NCBI GenBank assembly: GCA_022495995.1
Contig: JAFEMH010004904.1
Span: 62,001-126,000, forward strand
Origin: Adenophora triphylla var. japonica
Taxonomy: Eukaryota; Streptophyta; Magnoliopsida; Asterales; Campanulaceae
DNA length: 64,000 nucleotides
Direction: 5' to 3'
The stretch's first letter is position 1. Each line of letters begins with the position of its first letter. Both the position numbers and the translations under genes were made by a program. The notes below the pieces were generated by a model. The model did no database searches and had not been told where the DNA came from. It saw only the letters and a program-made list of their open reading frames with translations. Shown here piece after piece: positions 11,508 through 23,645 of the stretch.

Positions 11508-12413
11508 TGTAAGCACCCAACTCTAGATATTTTGATCCTTCGGGTCATTTCTAAAACCTTCGGGACCTCCAAATGCATATTAAATTGCCCGAGGACCATT
11601 TCATAATATTCTTGACGGGTTAGAGTAAAAATATGTGCTTTTGAGCTTGAGTCACCATATGTTGGGCCTCAAGGTTGCGTACATCAACTTTTAGAGAGCC
11701 ATTGTACGCAGTCCTAGGGTTACTACTCAACCTTTGCCTATTTAGGGTAGTTTTGTCTTTTTACACTAAATTCAATCTTATTAGTCTTTACCCAGACTTT
11801 TGGCTACTGATGCATATCTAAAGAGTCAAGACTACAATATTTTGCAGTATATAAACTTCCTTATTCCACAAGTAATGGATTGATCAATCTTACACCACAA
11901 AGACCTAGAGAATAGGTTTTTTGTTAAGAATTATTACAAGATTCAATTGGTTCAACAATTGGATTAGAGATCTCTTTACTAGGGGGCTTAATGTTGAGGG
12001 CTAGGCTAGGGGCGCACATAATGATAAAAAAGGGTGTGGCAAAGGCGAACACGCAGTAGAGTTCGTGGTGGTGCTTCAGACTTGTGCGAATCTGGCTAAG
12101 TAAGCCATACTCGCTCGAATCCAACTCTTTTAGGAATAGAATTCACTCAACTCGGGGAATGTAAGGAGGGTGCTACCCTCTCCTTAAAATCGATATATGA
12201 GCGGCTTTGTCTTTGACAAGTTATTATCTAGATCTATTTATTTGTGTAATCTACTATATGATGAAATTATGTTCGATCAGATTATTTGCCTTCCTAATGA
12301 TACTATATGTTATTAATTGGTAATAAAATTAGTGGCACTTATGCATGCAAAACAAATACAAACACGTCTTAGAAAGATTGGTTTAATTAATGGGTTGATT
12401 GGGTGATGAATAA
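11508..12413 (+). repeat. Possible solo LTR or LTR fragment
   Basis: Begins TGTAAGCACCC, a start resembling those of the Tat-like LTRs here. It has GGACCTCC-type words near 11570 and a clear TATA box (TATATAAA, 11848-11855). No second copy is in the window, and the 3' end was not found. The rest of 11254-12413 shows no gene. Confidence 0.3.
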
Positions 12414-12574
12414 GTCTTTCCGATGTATAATCAGACCCCAAACTATAGATCTCATAAAGGTTTTCTCAATAGTTTGGCCTTTAATCAAAACAGTGACTAT
12501 TTTATTTGAATTGTTTTCAAATAGTTAAGTCATAAGAGTATCGATATTAAAAATGAGGGAAACTGTAAGAATGC

Positions 12575-12633
12575 TAGGATAATTCGTCATTGTTAATCCT
12601 TTTTCATTTTGAGTCGCCACCTATATTATTTAA
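12575..12633 (-). repeat. E6 LTR, left piece (split by the MULE)
   Basis: GAGTCGCCACCTATATTATT is the reverse complement of the LTR end at about 41785-41802 (AATAATATAGGTGGCGACTC). The other piece resumes at 29743 after the MULE. ATTATTTAA (12625-12633) is the left copy of the MULE target duplication. Confidence 0.55.
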
Positions 12634-12682
12634 GCAAAAATCTTGTAAAAAACCCGTTTTTTGTTAAGCTTAACAAAAAACG
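12634..12682 (+). repeat. MULE left terminus and subterminal palindrome
   Basis: The terminus GCAAAAATCTTG leads into a perfect 28-bp palindrome at 12655-12682 (14-bp arms, centre AAGCTT). Its centre is 34.5 bp from the element end, exactly as at the right end. Confidence 0.8.
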
Positions 12683-13020
12683 TGTTTTCCACCCAATTTC
12701 TCGCGGCATAGTTGTTCAATTTGATTTTTCCTTTCGTCATTTGTGCTCTTCAATTCGATTTTTCGTCATTGTTCTTCATCAATTTCGTCATTGTTCTTCA
12801 TCAATTTCGACCGATTTACTTCTTCTCCGAACTGTTTTCATTCGTATTTTTACTTCTTCTCCGACATTATGACCGGCCAACCCAAAGAAATCAGGAGCAA
12901 GCATCGTAACGAAGGTATGATTTTACTTGTTTTCAGTCATATTTTTCTTCGATTTCAACCTATTGTTATTGATTGATGCATTGATACATTATATTCGTGA
13001 CAATGGTACTTTAGAAAACA

Positions 13021-13256
13021 CAAGCAAACATAAGCAACTGTTGGCACTATTAAAACCCTAACAATGGCACTTTGAAACCGTTGCATTGTTACATTTACTT
13101 GCAATGGCACTATCGAAATAGTTGCAATGTCACATTTACTTGCAAACATAAGCAAATATTGGCACTATTGAAACCGTAATACTGGCACTTTGAAACCATA
13201 GCACTGGCACTTTGAAATCATAACACTGGCACTTTAAAATCATACTTCTGGCACTG
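13021..13256 (+). repeat. CTGGCAC motif block 1 (Ulp1-like intron 1)
   Basis: About ten copies of TGGCACT or close variants at 20-30 bp spacing within an intron. The motif is mostly preceded by A/C/T and followed by TTGAAA or ATTGAA. All copies are in the same orientation. Confidence 0.8.
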
Positions 13257-14270
13257 ATATAATGTTTTTTGATATTAATTTTCAGTTCTATCAAAGCGTA
13301 AAAGAGTTGTGGATGATGATGATTTTGATACCACTAGTAAGAGACCTACAGGGGGTGATAAATTTGAGCATTCGTGTACTCCTAAAAGACTTGTTGAGCT
13401 CTCTTTAACTCCAGATCAGCAGAGAGATGTTATGGCTATTGGTTTTGGATCTTTGTTGAGTCTTGAGGTTAAGGTATTGCCACTTAGGCTTGTTCAGTTT
13501 CTTGTTGAGAGATTTGAACCAATAACAAGGATACAACAAATTAATTCATCAGAGAAATATGTGATTACAACATCAGATGTTTTTGATATATTTTGTCTAC
13601 CTAGAAATGTTGCAAAGGCTAAGGTAAATCGATCATCAAGCGTACATATGGAATTGAGAAATTGATATTTTGAAGAATTTGGGCATACTAAAGATGGTCT
13701 TCCTGCCTATAAACTTTTGGAACGCATTTCTGAGTTACATCAAGGTGGGGATGAATTTAAACGCTTGTTCGTGCTATTTGTTACTGGAATTTTTCATGCC
13801 CCAGTAGTTACGAAAATAATTGACGTGTCACTGTTAAGCCTTGTTGAAGACGTTTCCCAGATTAGCAAGTTTGATTGGTGTCAATATGTTTTGGATAAAT
13901 TATGTGAGGGTGTAACGAGGTTTAAGAATCACAAGAATTCAAAAAACTGTAGTGGATGTGTGATGGTGTTGGTAATTGCTTACCTTCATAGATTTCCATT
14001 TCAAGGGGTGAAAGAATCAAATGTTTTCCCTTTGATTAATCATTGGAATGCTAAAAAATTCAAAGTGAGGATTGATTCAGAAGCGAAAGTTGGTTGGGGA
14101 AAATTATTTTTTTCTGAAAAGCATGTTTATCCTATAGGTAGCGTTGGAGACGATTTTGTGGATGAAGTAACCTTTGATTTTCAGGAAGAATATATTTCGT
14201 TAAGGATTGAAAGTGGTGTAAAAGAAAGAAATGCATAATCAAGCAATGTAAGTATTGTCAATTTGAAATT

Positions 14271-14595
14271 CTTACGCTGGTACTTTGAATTTCTTATACT
14301 GGCACTATTGATTACTTACACTGGCACAATGAATAACATGTACTAGCACCTAAAATACACACATTGGCACAAATTTTTGGCTGCTCTGGCACTATTGATT
14401 ACTTGCACTGGCACTTAAAATACCCACACTGGCTCAATCATTTGGCGGTACTGGCACTATTCATTACTTGCACTTGCACAATTAATATTATGTTATGGCA
14501 CTTAAAATACACACACTAGCACAATCATTTGGCTGCACTGGCACTATTGATTACTTGGACTGGCACAATTGCAATCTGAAATTGGCACAATTGAA
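14271..14595 (+). repeat. CTGGCAC motif block 2 (Ulp1-like intron 2)
   Basis: About thirteen copies such as ACTGGCACTATTGATTACTT and ACTGGCACAATTG, filling the intron between exons 2 and 3. They stop where coding sequence resumes. Same orientation as all other blocks. Confidence 0.85.
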
Positions 14596-15797
14596 CTCAT
14601 TCTTACTATTTTTCATTCATGTAGGCTGCTAAGGAGTCATGGGATATATTGAGAAAGGACCTTGATAATGCTGTACATGCACATATTGAAAGAATTAAAT
14701 TTATCAAGAAGGATAAGGGAAACAATGCAGCAGATGAGACGGGGAAAGAGTAAGAGAATGAGGGGAATGGGGAGGGAGAGGAAGTAGAAGAAGATATTTT
14801 TAACGACGAATATTTTTCTGAGATTAATAATATTGTTTCAGACATTTTGAAGACAACAAAGGCTAATATGGTAAAAAAAAAAAAAAAGGTTCAATTCCAT
14901 CATTTGACCTTTTATCTCAGGTATCTGGTGAGGAAAACAGAGAATATACAGATCAGAAAGAACAACAATTAAATGAAATTTTGCGGGGGATAGATGATGA
15001 TGGTGAACGGATTGATAGAGATGTTGAAAATATTATTACGAATATAAATGAGAGTTGCTTTAGGAGTTGTTATGAGATGTTGAACGTAGGGTGCACACTG
15101 GATTGTGGAGCAGCTAACGAGAAAGTTGTATACTGTTCTCGATTTATGATTAGCAACGCTGTTATTTTGTGACCGATGTTGAAGCTGAGAAAGGAGGCTG
15201 TTAACCTGTGCAAGTCTACATACTTTTCAAGAAATCTTAAGGAGTAAGATATAAATTTATCAATACCCAAACACTGGCACCTTTTATGAATGTATACACT
15301 TGTACGTAAAATCATTTACTAATTTATTTTTCTTTTATAGCAATTGCCATCCTATGTATACAACGTTCCATAGCTTAACGCTTGAAGATATTATGAGCTT
15401 GGATGAAGACACGGAAATAAATTCAAATACTTTCGAGTGTTAGGCTATACTTCTTAATAATATGGAGCGAAAGTCTGGTAGAATGAAGAAGTTTATGTTT
15501 GGGCTTAGTCATTATGTAAGTTCTTTATCTATGATGCTAGTACATTCAAAGATTATATTATCTATGATTGTTTGTTAATTAAATTATATTTGTGTGCATT
15601 TTTAAATTTGATGTTATTAATGTGTTATACAGGCTGATTGGATTCAACGTACAACGCAGAGTTCTGACGATGTTATATCAAAAGCTGAGCATGAAATCAC
15701 TGATTGTTTTATACATTGGATTGATCTTAATTTTAATGATGCTGAGGGAACTGATTTGAGTGAAGTTAAATTGGTATGCATTGTCATTTTATACATA

Positions 15798-15953
15798 CAT
15801 GTACTGGCACTTATTAATCAATACACCGGTATAAAAGATCACTTGCACTGGCAGTAGGAAACAATTGATGCTGGCACTGTGAAAATATAATACTGGCACT
15901 TTCAAACAATTGATGCTGCTACTTTCAAACTCTGATGCTGGCACTTATTTTCT
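15798..15953 (+). repeat. CTGGCAC motif block 3 (Ulp1-like intron 5)
   Basis: Five or six copies (ACTGGCACTT, GCTGGCACTG) within the 185-bp intron. A single further copy lies at about 15272 in intron 3. Confidence 0.8.
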
Positions 15954-16116
15954 CGTAGTTCTTCTTGCCCTGCCATATAGGGGACAACAATAGTGGTCAT
16001 TACACACTTTTTGTTGTCAATACTGAGAGTCAATCAATTCAGTATCTTGACAACTTGCCAATGAATGATTGGAAGAGACAGAACATGCCAAAACTTGCTC
16101 ATAGCATGGTAATATT

Positions 16117-16975
16117 TGTTGGAACTTGTGTATGGCTTCTTTAAGATTTAACAGAAAAACTGACGAGAAAAGTAACGGAGATTGAAAGAACAAAAGAAAT
16201 CAAGTCGAGTCTTGTATTTGATACAATCTCCGTAAGAGTTATTTGTCCCGCACAGGTGCTTACGGTTGAATGACAAAACTCTCGTAAGATAAAACGACTT
16301 TTTATTAGTTATAAGGAGCACTCCAATATAACTAATCTAACGAACAACACAATGTTTTGAACTTTGGACTTGAACGGATTGAATGCAACAATATGCAATG
16401 ATTTGGGTATGATAATCTATCTTACTAGAGGGTAGGAAGGGTAGAAATACAGTATGAGTGAATTGAAATTCGGAGGGGGAAGTATTTAAAGGGAGTCAAA
16501 AGGCTTTGTGCCTTTTCTCATGAAAAGGTGCAACGGTTAACAAAGAGAGGGCACGACTCGTTCTCCTTGGCACGAGTCGTGAGCACGACTCGTTCTTGGG
16601 CATCCCACTCGTTCTGATCAGTTTTGAGCCAAGGTCCATTAAGGTCCATTCGTGCTCACGACTCGTGCTCAGAGTCCCCACTCGCTACGATCGCCTGAGC
16701 CAAAACTCATCGCCCAAAAACATCTGAAAACTCAAACCCAATTTGATCCACACAATCAAATTGACCCTTTTAACTAACTTTGTTAAGTCACAAAAGATAT
16801 TTGTCATTAATTCTCATTCACCCCAAATGGTTTTTGAGATATTCAATGATTTTAGTAATCTACAACAAATGTAGAATACAATTTGTAACTAGTTCCGTTA
16901 ACACATAACGAACTTCCGTTAGAAATCTAGGTTAACGTTAAGTCAAACTTAACTTTTCGTTACCCATTTCCAACA
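16117..16975 (-). repeat. Copia-1 3' LTR
   Basis: 859 bp, TGTTGGAACT to TTTCCAACA. It contains repeated CACGACTCG/CGAGTCGTG palindromic words (16550-16680) about 60 bp upstream, in element orientation, of a TATA-like CTTTAAATACT (complement of about 16480-16492). Confidence 0.95.
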
Positions 16976-17516
16976 ATCCCCCACATGAATGACAATTAAT
17001 GCATGAATGCAATTTCGTCCAAAGTTCCGGCGAACTATTATTACATCGGGATAGATAGCTTGTGGCCTTGAATCTTCCCTAGTGAAATATTATCGGATAT
17101 ACTAGCCATTTGGTAGCGAGTTGCTTTGAACCAGTGACTGTCGGGTGTATACCAAGACAATAATACTCACATAATAATAGCTCTAACAATTGTTGTTCTC
17201 ACGTTTTTGTCCATTTTGGCCCTGGACCGTATCTCATTCATAAGCGTTCATTTAGAGGCGGCCTAATTACCTCTCGCTTATATAGGTGATTCTTTCTATA
17301 AGGAGTATCATGCACTACTCCACCCGTAGGTATAGAAATCATTAAAAGTTTTCTCAACTTATCCTTACCACTGCTGCATGTGCTAGTACTTGGACGTTCT
17401 GGGAATGAGTATTCAACATCTCTAGGTTAATAAACCGAGTTGTTGTTTCCAAGTAACTCTACTAGAACTTATAACTTGGTTGTCTCATTGAACTAAGGGC
17501 CTGGGATCTCCATTTC

Positions 17517-17694
17517 TCAAGGTTGAGTGTCCGCTATAAGTTCTTTTGTTGTGGGTTTTAAACCCATTCCCCTTAACAGTTTATACAGTTGATCTCTATT
17601 TATACCTTTGGTAAATGGATCCGCTAAGTTATCACATGATTTTACATAATCAATGGTGATAATGCCATTCTTGATCAACTGTCTAATGGTATTG

Positions 17695-17726
<32 letters not shown>

Positions 17727-20700
17727 GTACATACTATTCTGTGCCCTTCCAATTGCTGATTGACTATCACAATGGATTAGTACAGCAGTACATGTGTTTG
17801 CTCCAACAAGGAACATCCTCCAGAAGTTTTTAAGCCATTCTCGCTTCTTCCCCAGCCTTTATCTAACGCGATAAACTCGCATTCCATCGTGGATCCGGCT
17901 ATACACGTTTGTTTGGAGGATTTCCATGACACCGCTCCTCCACCTATTGTGAATACATATCCACTTGTGGATTTAGAGTCTTTCGTGTCCGATATCCAAT
18001 TGGCATCACAAAGATCCTTCTAATACTGCTGGATATTTATTGTAAAGTATCCCATGGTTTAATGTATACTTTAAATATCTTAGTACTCTCATTAGAGCTT
18101 TCCAATGATCGGTACTAGGATTGCTTGTGAACCTACTTAGTTTGCTCACTCGAATATGCAATGTCCGGACGAGTACAATTTGTTAAGTACATCGACCGCC
18201 AATTATTCTTGCATATTCCAGTTGAGAAACTGGTTCCCCTTTGTTTTTGGTTAAATGTAGAGCCAAATCTACAGTGTCTTAGCCGGAGGGTCATCAAAGA
18301 CATTGAATTTCCGAAGAACATTCTCTAGGTAATGGGATTGTGAAAGAACTAATCCTTCGCATGTTCTAGAGATCTTTATCCCTAATATTACATCGCCTAA
18401 TCCCATGTCTTTCATGTCAAAGTTCTTCTTTAACATGCCTTTGGTATTCATGATTAAATCATGATTACTTCCCATTATGAGCATGTCGTCTACATAAAGA
18501 CAAACGATAACGAATGATTCGTATGTTCCTTTAATGTAGACACACTTGTCACATTCATTGATCTTGAATCCATTCGATAACATGGTTCTATCGAACTTCT
18601 CATGCCATTGTTTAGGTGCTTGTTTAAGTCCATACAAGGATTTTACAAGTTTACACACCTTTCTTTCTTTACCAGAACCACGAACCCTTCGGGTTGTTCC
18701 ATGTAAATTTCTTCATCAAGTTCTCCATTAAGGAAAGGTCTTCACATCCATTTGGTGTATCTCAAGATTATGCACCGCCGCAATAGCTATGAGAACACGA
18801 ATAGATGTGATCCTTGTGACAGGGAGTATGTATCGAAGAAATCATATCCCTCTTTTCGTCTAAAGCCTTTGGCAACTAGCCTAGCTTTGTACTTTTCGAT
18901 AGATCCATCCGCCTTATACTTCCGTTTAAGGATCCATTTGCAACCTAATGGTTTGCAACCTGGAGGAGATCAACTAATTCCCAAGTATTGTTGAGCATTA
19001 TGGATTCTATTTCACCGTTAATAGCTTCTTTCCGTAACGAACTATCCGGACCGGATAAAGCTTCTTTAACGCTTGATGGTTCGTTTTCTAACATGTAAGA
19101 TAGAAAATCAGGACCAAAAGTCTTTTCTACTCTTGCCCTTTTGCTACGTCTCGGCTCTTCATCTACGATTTGAGAAGGACCGGATGTAGACTCATGTGTT
19201 CTCTTATTAGAACCTACATCTTTCCTGTCCTTAACCGGAAAAATGTTTTCAAAGAATACCGCATTCCTTGATTCTATAGTAGTTCCTACGTGCATATCCG
19301 GAATGTCCGATTTATGCACTATAAACCGATAGGCACTACTATTATTGGCATATCCAATAAAAACACAAGCCAATGGTCTTTGGGCCAATCTTGACTTGTT
19401 TAGGCTTAGGTACTTCAACCTTGGCCAAACACCCCCACACTTTAAGGTATTTAAAACATGGCCTACGATTATGCCACAATTCATAGGGCGTTTTATCAAT
19501 ACCTTTCTTGGGTATTTTATTAAGAACATAATTAGAAGTGAGTATTGCTTCCCCACAAGTTGTCGGGTAAGCCTCGAACCGATCAAAAGCGCGTTCATCA
19601 TCTCTTTGAGAGTACGGTTTTTGCGTTCAAGAACTCCATTAGATTGAGGGGTATATGGAGCCGTCGTTTGATGAATTATGCCGGATTCCCAACATAGTCC
19701 TTCAAACGGTGCTTCATATTCTCCACCTCTATCGCTTCTAATTTTCTTAATTTTCAAGTTAAGTTGATTCTCAACTTCTTTCTTATAAGTCTCAAAAGCC
19801 CCTAAGGCTTCATCCTTACTTCTTAAGAGATAGACATAACAATACTTAGTGCAATCATCTATAAATGTAATGAAGTACTTTTTACCTCCTCGAGTTTGCA
19901 CTAGTTTTAAATCACATATGTCGGTGTGAATTAACTCGAGAGGAGTCGTGTCTCTTTGTATGGCATTAAATGGTGACTTAGTCATTTTTGCCTCAACACA
20001 AACTTCGCACCTATTAGTCGAGTCGGATTTAGTCATTTGGATTAAATCTTGTCTCGCTAATTTCTTAATGGTGTCGAGGTTTACATGTCCTAATCTATCA
20101 TGCCATAAATTAGAACTTTCCGACAAGTAAACATAAGGAACACAACTTTTATTCATCGCACCTTGGCGGATTACAGTCATTACATTCATTTTAAAAAGGC
20201 CCTCCTCGAGGTAACCTTTTCCAAGAAACAAACCATTCTTGGTTAGTACAAATTTGTCGGATTCGAATACTAGTCTAAAACCGGCCTTACTAAGCAAAGC
20301 GCCGGACACCAAATTTTTACGGATGTCTGGAACATGCAGCACATCCAACAAGGTTACTTCTTTACCGGAAGTCATCTTCAAAATCACGTTTCCAATGCCT
20401 TGAACATCGGAGGTCGCAGAATTTCCCATGTAAAGCTTTCTTCCGGAGATGGGAGTATAGGAGGAGAAACTTTCCTTGTTACCACAAATATGGCGGGTAG
20501 CACCGGTATCTATCCACCAAGCCTTTGGATTCCCCTCCAAGTTTGCAACGTTGGCCTCGAACACAACCGCTGCAAAGTCAAGATCCATGTGGTCAACATT
20601 ATTTGCCTCTTTCTTCGGGAGACGACAATCCCTTGACAAGTGGCCCGGTTTGCCACAATTATAGCAAGACCCCTTGAACCTTTTAGAGGTCTTCTTTTTC

Positions 20701-21527
20701 CCTTTCTTAGCATTCCCGGCAGTTTCGGAATGCTTTCTCTTGGTGCCACTCGTGCTAGCCTCGGCGAGATTGACCTTAGCCTCCATCTTGCCTTTAGCAA
20801 CTTTGGCCTCATTCATTCTATTGTTCTCTTCTATTTGAAGACGAACAACAATATCTTCCAAGGACATCTCCTTGCGTTTATGCTTGAGATAGTTCTTGAA
20901 ATCCTTCCATGAAGGAGGCAACTTTTCAATGATAGAAGCCACCTTAAATGGATCATTCATGATCATCCCTTCGGCATCAAGCCCATGTAGAATGATTTGG
21001 AATTCATCTACTTGAGTTGTTACCGATTTGGAATCGACCATCATGAAGTCAAGATACTTACCGACGACAAATTTCTTTGACCCGGCATCCTCGATTTTGT
21101 ACTTCCTTTCCAAAGTGTCCCACAACGCTTTGGCTAACTCGACTGTACTATACACATTGTATAGTGCATCATCAAGTCCATTCAAGATATAGTTTTTACA
21201 AAGAAAATTACCGTGAGCCCAAGCCTCCTTTGCCATTTGCCTTTGAGGGTCCGGATCACCTTTTTCTACCGCTGGAGGATCTTCCTTTAAGAAGCGGTGC
21301 AAGATTAGGGTGGTTAAATAGAAGAGCATCTTCTGTTGCCATCTCTTGAAATCCACACCGGTGAATTTCGCGGGTTTCTCACCATGACTGATGTGATGAG
21401 TTGTAGGAGCGGGAGCAACGTTGTTGAATGTAGTATCACCTTGTGGAGGAGGCGTCACATTCCCTTGACTAGATGAAGTGGTGTCTTTCTCGTTTGCCAT
21501 CTCTTGATAATCTTGAAGAAGCGACAA
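17517..21527 (-). pseudogene. Copia-1 Gag-Pol (degenerate)
   Basis: The 860-codon frame 21527-18945 contains, in order: a Gag region, the zinc knuckle [14 protein letters not shown], the protease site [12 protein letters not shown], the pre-integrase motif [10 protein letters not shown], and the integrase core ([44 protein letters not shown]). It then enters RT (NTWELVDL) and breaks near 18950. RT resumes in other frames with EEIYMEQPEG (about 18700), SLYGLKQAPKQWHEKF and CLYVDDMLIMGS (18658-18269). RNase H follows at 17816-17517 (IHCDSQSAI, HIRRRHNTIRQL). Gene order PR-INT-RT-RH is Copia. At least two or three frame breaks make it non-functional as a single polyprotein. Confidence 0.92.
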
Positions 21528-21672
21528 ATAACTCTTACGATTGTTGGAACTTGTGTATGGCTTCTTTAAGATTTAACAGAAAAACTGACGAGAAAAGTAA
21601 CGGAGATTGAAAGAACAAAAGAAATCAAGTCGAGTCTTGTATTTGATACAATCTCCGTAAGAGTTATTTGTC
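21523..21672 (-). other. Inverted 17-mer linking Copia-1 LTR and leader
   Basis: GACAAATAACTCTTACG sits in the leader at 21523-21539, immediately outside the LTR edge where a PBS is expected. Its exact reverse complement lies inside the LTR at 21656-21672. In the RNA the two could pair. No TGG-starting tRNA-like PBS is seen at this edge. Confidence 0.6.
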
Positions 21673-22397
21673 CCGCACAGGTGCTTACGGTTGAATGACA
21701 AAACTCTCGTAAGATAAAACGACTTTTTATTAGTTATAAGGAGCACTCCAATATAACTAATCTAACGAACAACACAATGTTTTGAACTTTGGACTTGAAC
21801 GGATTGAATGCAACAATATGCAATGATTTGGGTATGATAATCTATCTTACTAGAGGGTAGGAAGGGTAGAAATACAGTATGAGTGAATTGAAATTCGGAG
21901 GGGGAAGTATTTAAAGGGAGTCAAAAGGTTTTGTGCCTTTTCTCATGAAAAGGTGCAACAGTTCGAAACAGCACAGAGGGCACGACTCGTTCTCCTTGGC
22001 ACGAGTCGTGACCACGACTCGTTCTTGGGCATCCCACTCGTTCGATCGCTTTGAGCCAAGGTCCATTAAGGTCCATTCGTGCTCACGACTCGTGCTCGAG
22101 TCCCCACTCGCTACGATCGGTTTGAGCCAAAACTCATCGCCCAAAAACACTGTTCAAACCCAATTTGATCCACACAATCAAATTGACCCTTTTAACTAAC
22201 TTTGTTAAGTCACAAAAGATATTTGTCATTAATTCTCATTCACCCCAAATGGTTTTTGAGATATTCAATGATTTTAGTAATCTACAACAAATGTAGAATA
22301 CAATTTGTAACTAGTTCCGTTAACACATAACGAACTTCCGTTAGAAATCTAGGTTAACGTTAAGTCAAACTTAAATTTTCGTTACCCATTTCCAACA
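21542..22397 (-). repeat. Copia-1 5' LTR
   Basis: 856 bp, close to the 3' LTR but with block differences around the palindromes (21955-22160). TATA-like CTTTAAATACT on the minus strand (about 21905-21917), with CACGACTCG/CGAGTCGTG words at 21977-22130 upstream of it. Confidence 0.95.
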
Positions 22398-23055
22398 ATA
22401 TTATTTATTGATTTTTTTTTTTTTTTTTTACCAAAACATCCATATTAATTTTGATGTTTTCTTTATTTGCAGCAAGCACCTTTCAGACACTTCTTAAATC
22501 ACATAAATCATCCAAGTGCTGCAAATATATCGAAGTTTTGGTTTGAGCATATGCAAGTTGAATGGATTTTGTAAGAAAATTGTGGTAATAATGATTGTGC
22601 GGTATACATAATGGCTGAAATGAGACAATTTAATGGCGCAATTTACTCATGCCCTGAGTTGTGTGATAATTCATCAAGAGTGCGTATGAGGGTCGAGATT
22701 CTAGCAAGCTTACTTCTCTGTGATATTAATTTTGAAAGGCAACATTTACTGCTTCAGTTAGAGCTGTTTTCAAGCGATAAAAGAGAAGCCTTGAAGAAGA
22801 AAGAAGAAGAAGAGCAGATAAAAAAAGAAGAAAAAAGGAAAGAAGAAGAAAAGAAAAGGAAAGAAGAAGGAAAAAAAAAAGAGGTAGAAAAGAAGAAAAA
22901 ATTAGATGACGATAAGAAGGCTGGGAAGAAGTATGCAAATAGGAAAGCAACAAAACAATGAATTAGTTTCAATACTTCTTCAATTATAATTGTTTGTATT
23001 TGAATAAGTGTTTTTTTTATAAATGAATTAGTGTTATTTTTAACATTTTTATTGA

Positions 23056-23645
23056 TGCAATGTTGGTACTATTGAAAAACAACACTGACACTTTTGAAAC
23101 ACTGATGTTGCCACTTTTATAAACTGATGATGGCACATTCACACAATGATGCTGGCACTTTGTTACATTGATACTGGCATATCTATGCACTGATTCTGGC
23201 ACTTTAAAATATTGTACTACAAAACCAGTGTACACAACCAGGCCTGGCACATTCAATAAAAAATACTAGCACTTCAAAACCTGTGTACTGGCAATATATT
23301 TAATAAACAGATCCAGGCATTCACAAGCATACACATAACCAAGCCTTCACTGGTTCATCAAATAATAAACACTGGCACATTTTAAACAAAGATATTGGCA
23401 CTTTGTTACATTGATGCTAGTATTTTTATATACTGAAGCTGGCACTAAATATTAAACTACAAAACCAGTGTACACAACCAGGCCTGTCACATTCAATAAC
23501 AAACACTGGCACTACAAAAATTGTGTTCTGGCAATATATTTAATAAACAGAACTAGGTCTTCACTGGTACTTCAAATATTAAACACTGGCACATTCAATA
23601 ACAAACACTGGCATATTCAATATCAAAAACTGGCACTACTTCAAA
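23056..23645 (+). repeat. CTGGCAC motif block 4 (between Ulp1-like and transposase 3' ends)
   Basis: About twenty copies and variants between the converging 3' ends of the two large MULE genes. A larger segment is duplicated: GTACACAACCAGGCCTG occurs at about 23230 and 23470. Orientation is unchanged although the neighbouring gene is on the minus strand. Confidence 0.85.

Larger units (their letters stand above)
16112..22402 (-). mobile_element. Copia-1 retrotransposon with TSD ATATT
   Basis: LTRs at 16117-16975 and 21542-22397 (TGTTGG...CCAACA) are flanked by ATATT (16112-16116 and 22398-22402). A polypurine tract (minus-strand GTGGGGGAT) adjoins the left LTR, and Gag-Pol runs on the minus strand, so the right LTR is the 5' one. 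The insertion lies in intron 6 of the Ulp1-like gene, a few bases after its GT donor. It is about 6.3 kb long. The LTRs differ by scattered substitutions and short indels, while pol has several frameshifts. Confidence 0.95.
12869..22961 (+). pseudogene. Ulp1-like (SUMO/ubiquitin-like protease, C48-type) gene of the MULE
   Basis: Seven exons join in phase: 12869-12914, 13286-14247, 14625-15243, 15341-15515, 15633-15773, 15959-16108, 22473-22961, all with GT/AG borders; about 860 codons. Exon 2 holds an N-terminal domain (LLSLEVKVLPLRLVQFLVE, VFDIFCLP) of the kind found in plant transposon-borne Ulp1 proteins. Exon 6 gives the His and Asp of a cysteine-protease triad (SGHYTLFVV, YLDNLP) and exon 7 the Cys (NNDCAVY). 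The tail is a Lys/Glu-rich coiled coil. In-frame stops lie at 13663, 14236, 14751, 15170, 15441 and 22572, and a poly-A run near 14876 probably shifts frame. A Copia element occupies intron 6. Family role: removal of SUMO-like modifiers; here inactive. Confidence 0.82.

Noticed and set aside
11848..12140. A possible gene downstream of the TATA box
   Set aside because: No frame above 66 codons and no family resemblance; more likely LTR debris.
12760..12810. Short TTCTTCATCAATTTCGTCAT duplications as a satellite
   Set aside because: Only about two to three copies in the 5' leader of the Ulp1-like gene; too short to call.
19345..21349. Plus-strand frames of 60-100 codons opposite Copia-1 Gag-Pol
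   Set aside because: Antisense shadows of a well-supported 860-codon frame.
22726..22972. Minus-strand Ser/Phe-rich frames
   Set aside because: Shadow of the Lys/Glu-rich coiled-coil tail of the Ulp1-like gene on the plus strand.
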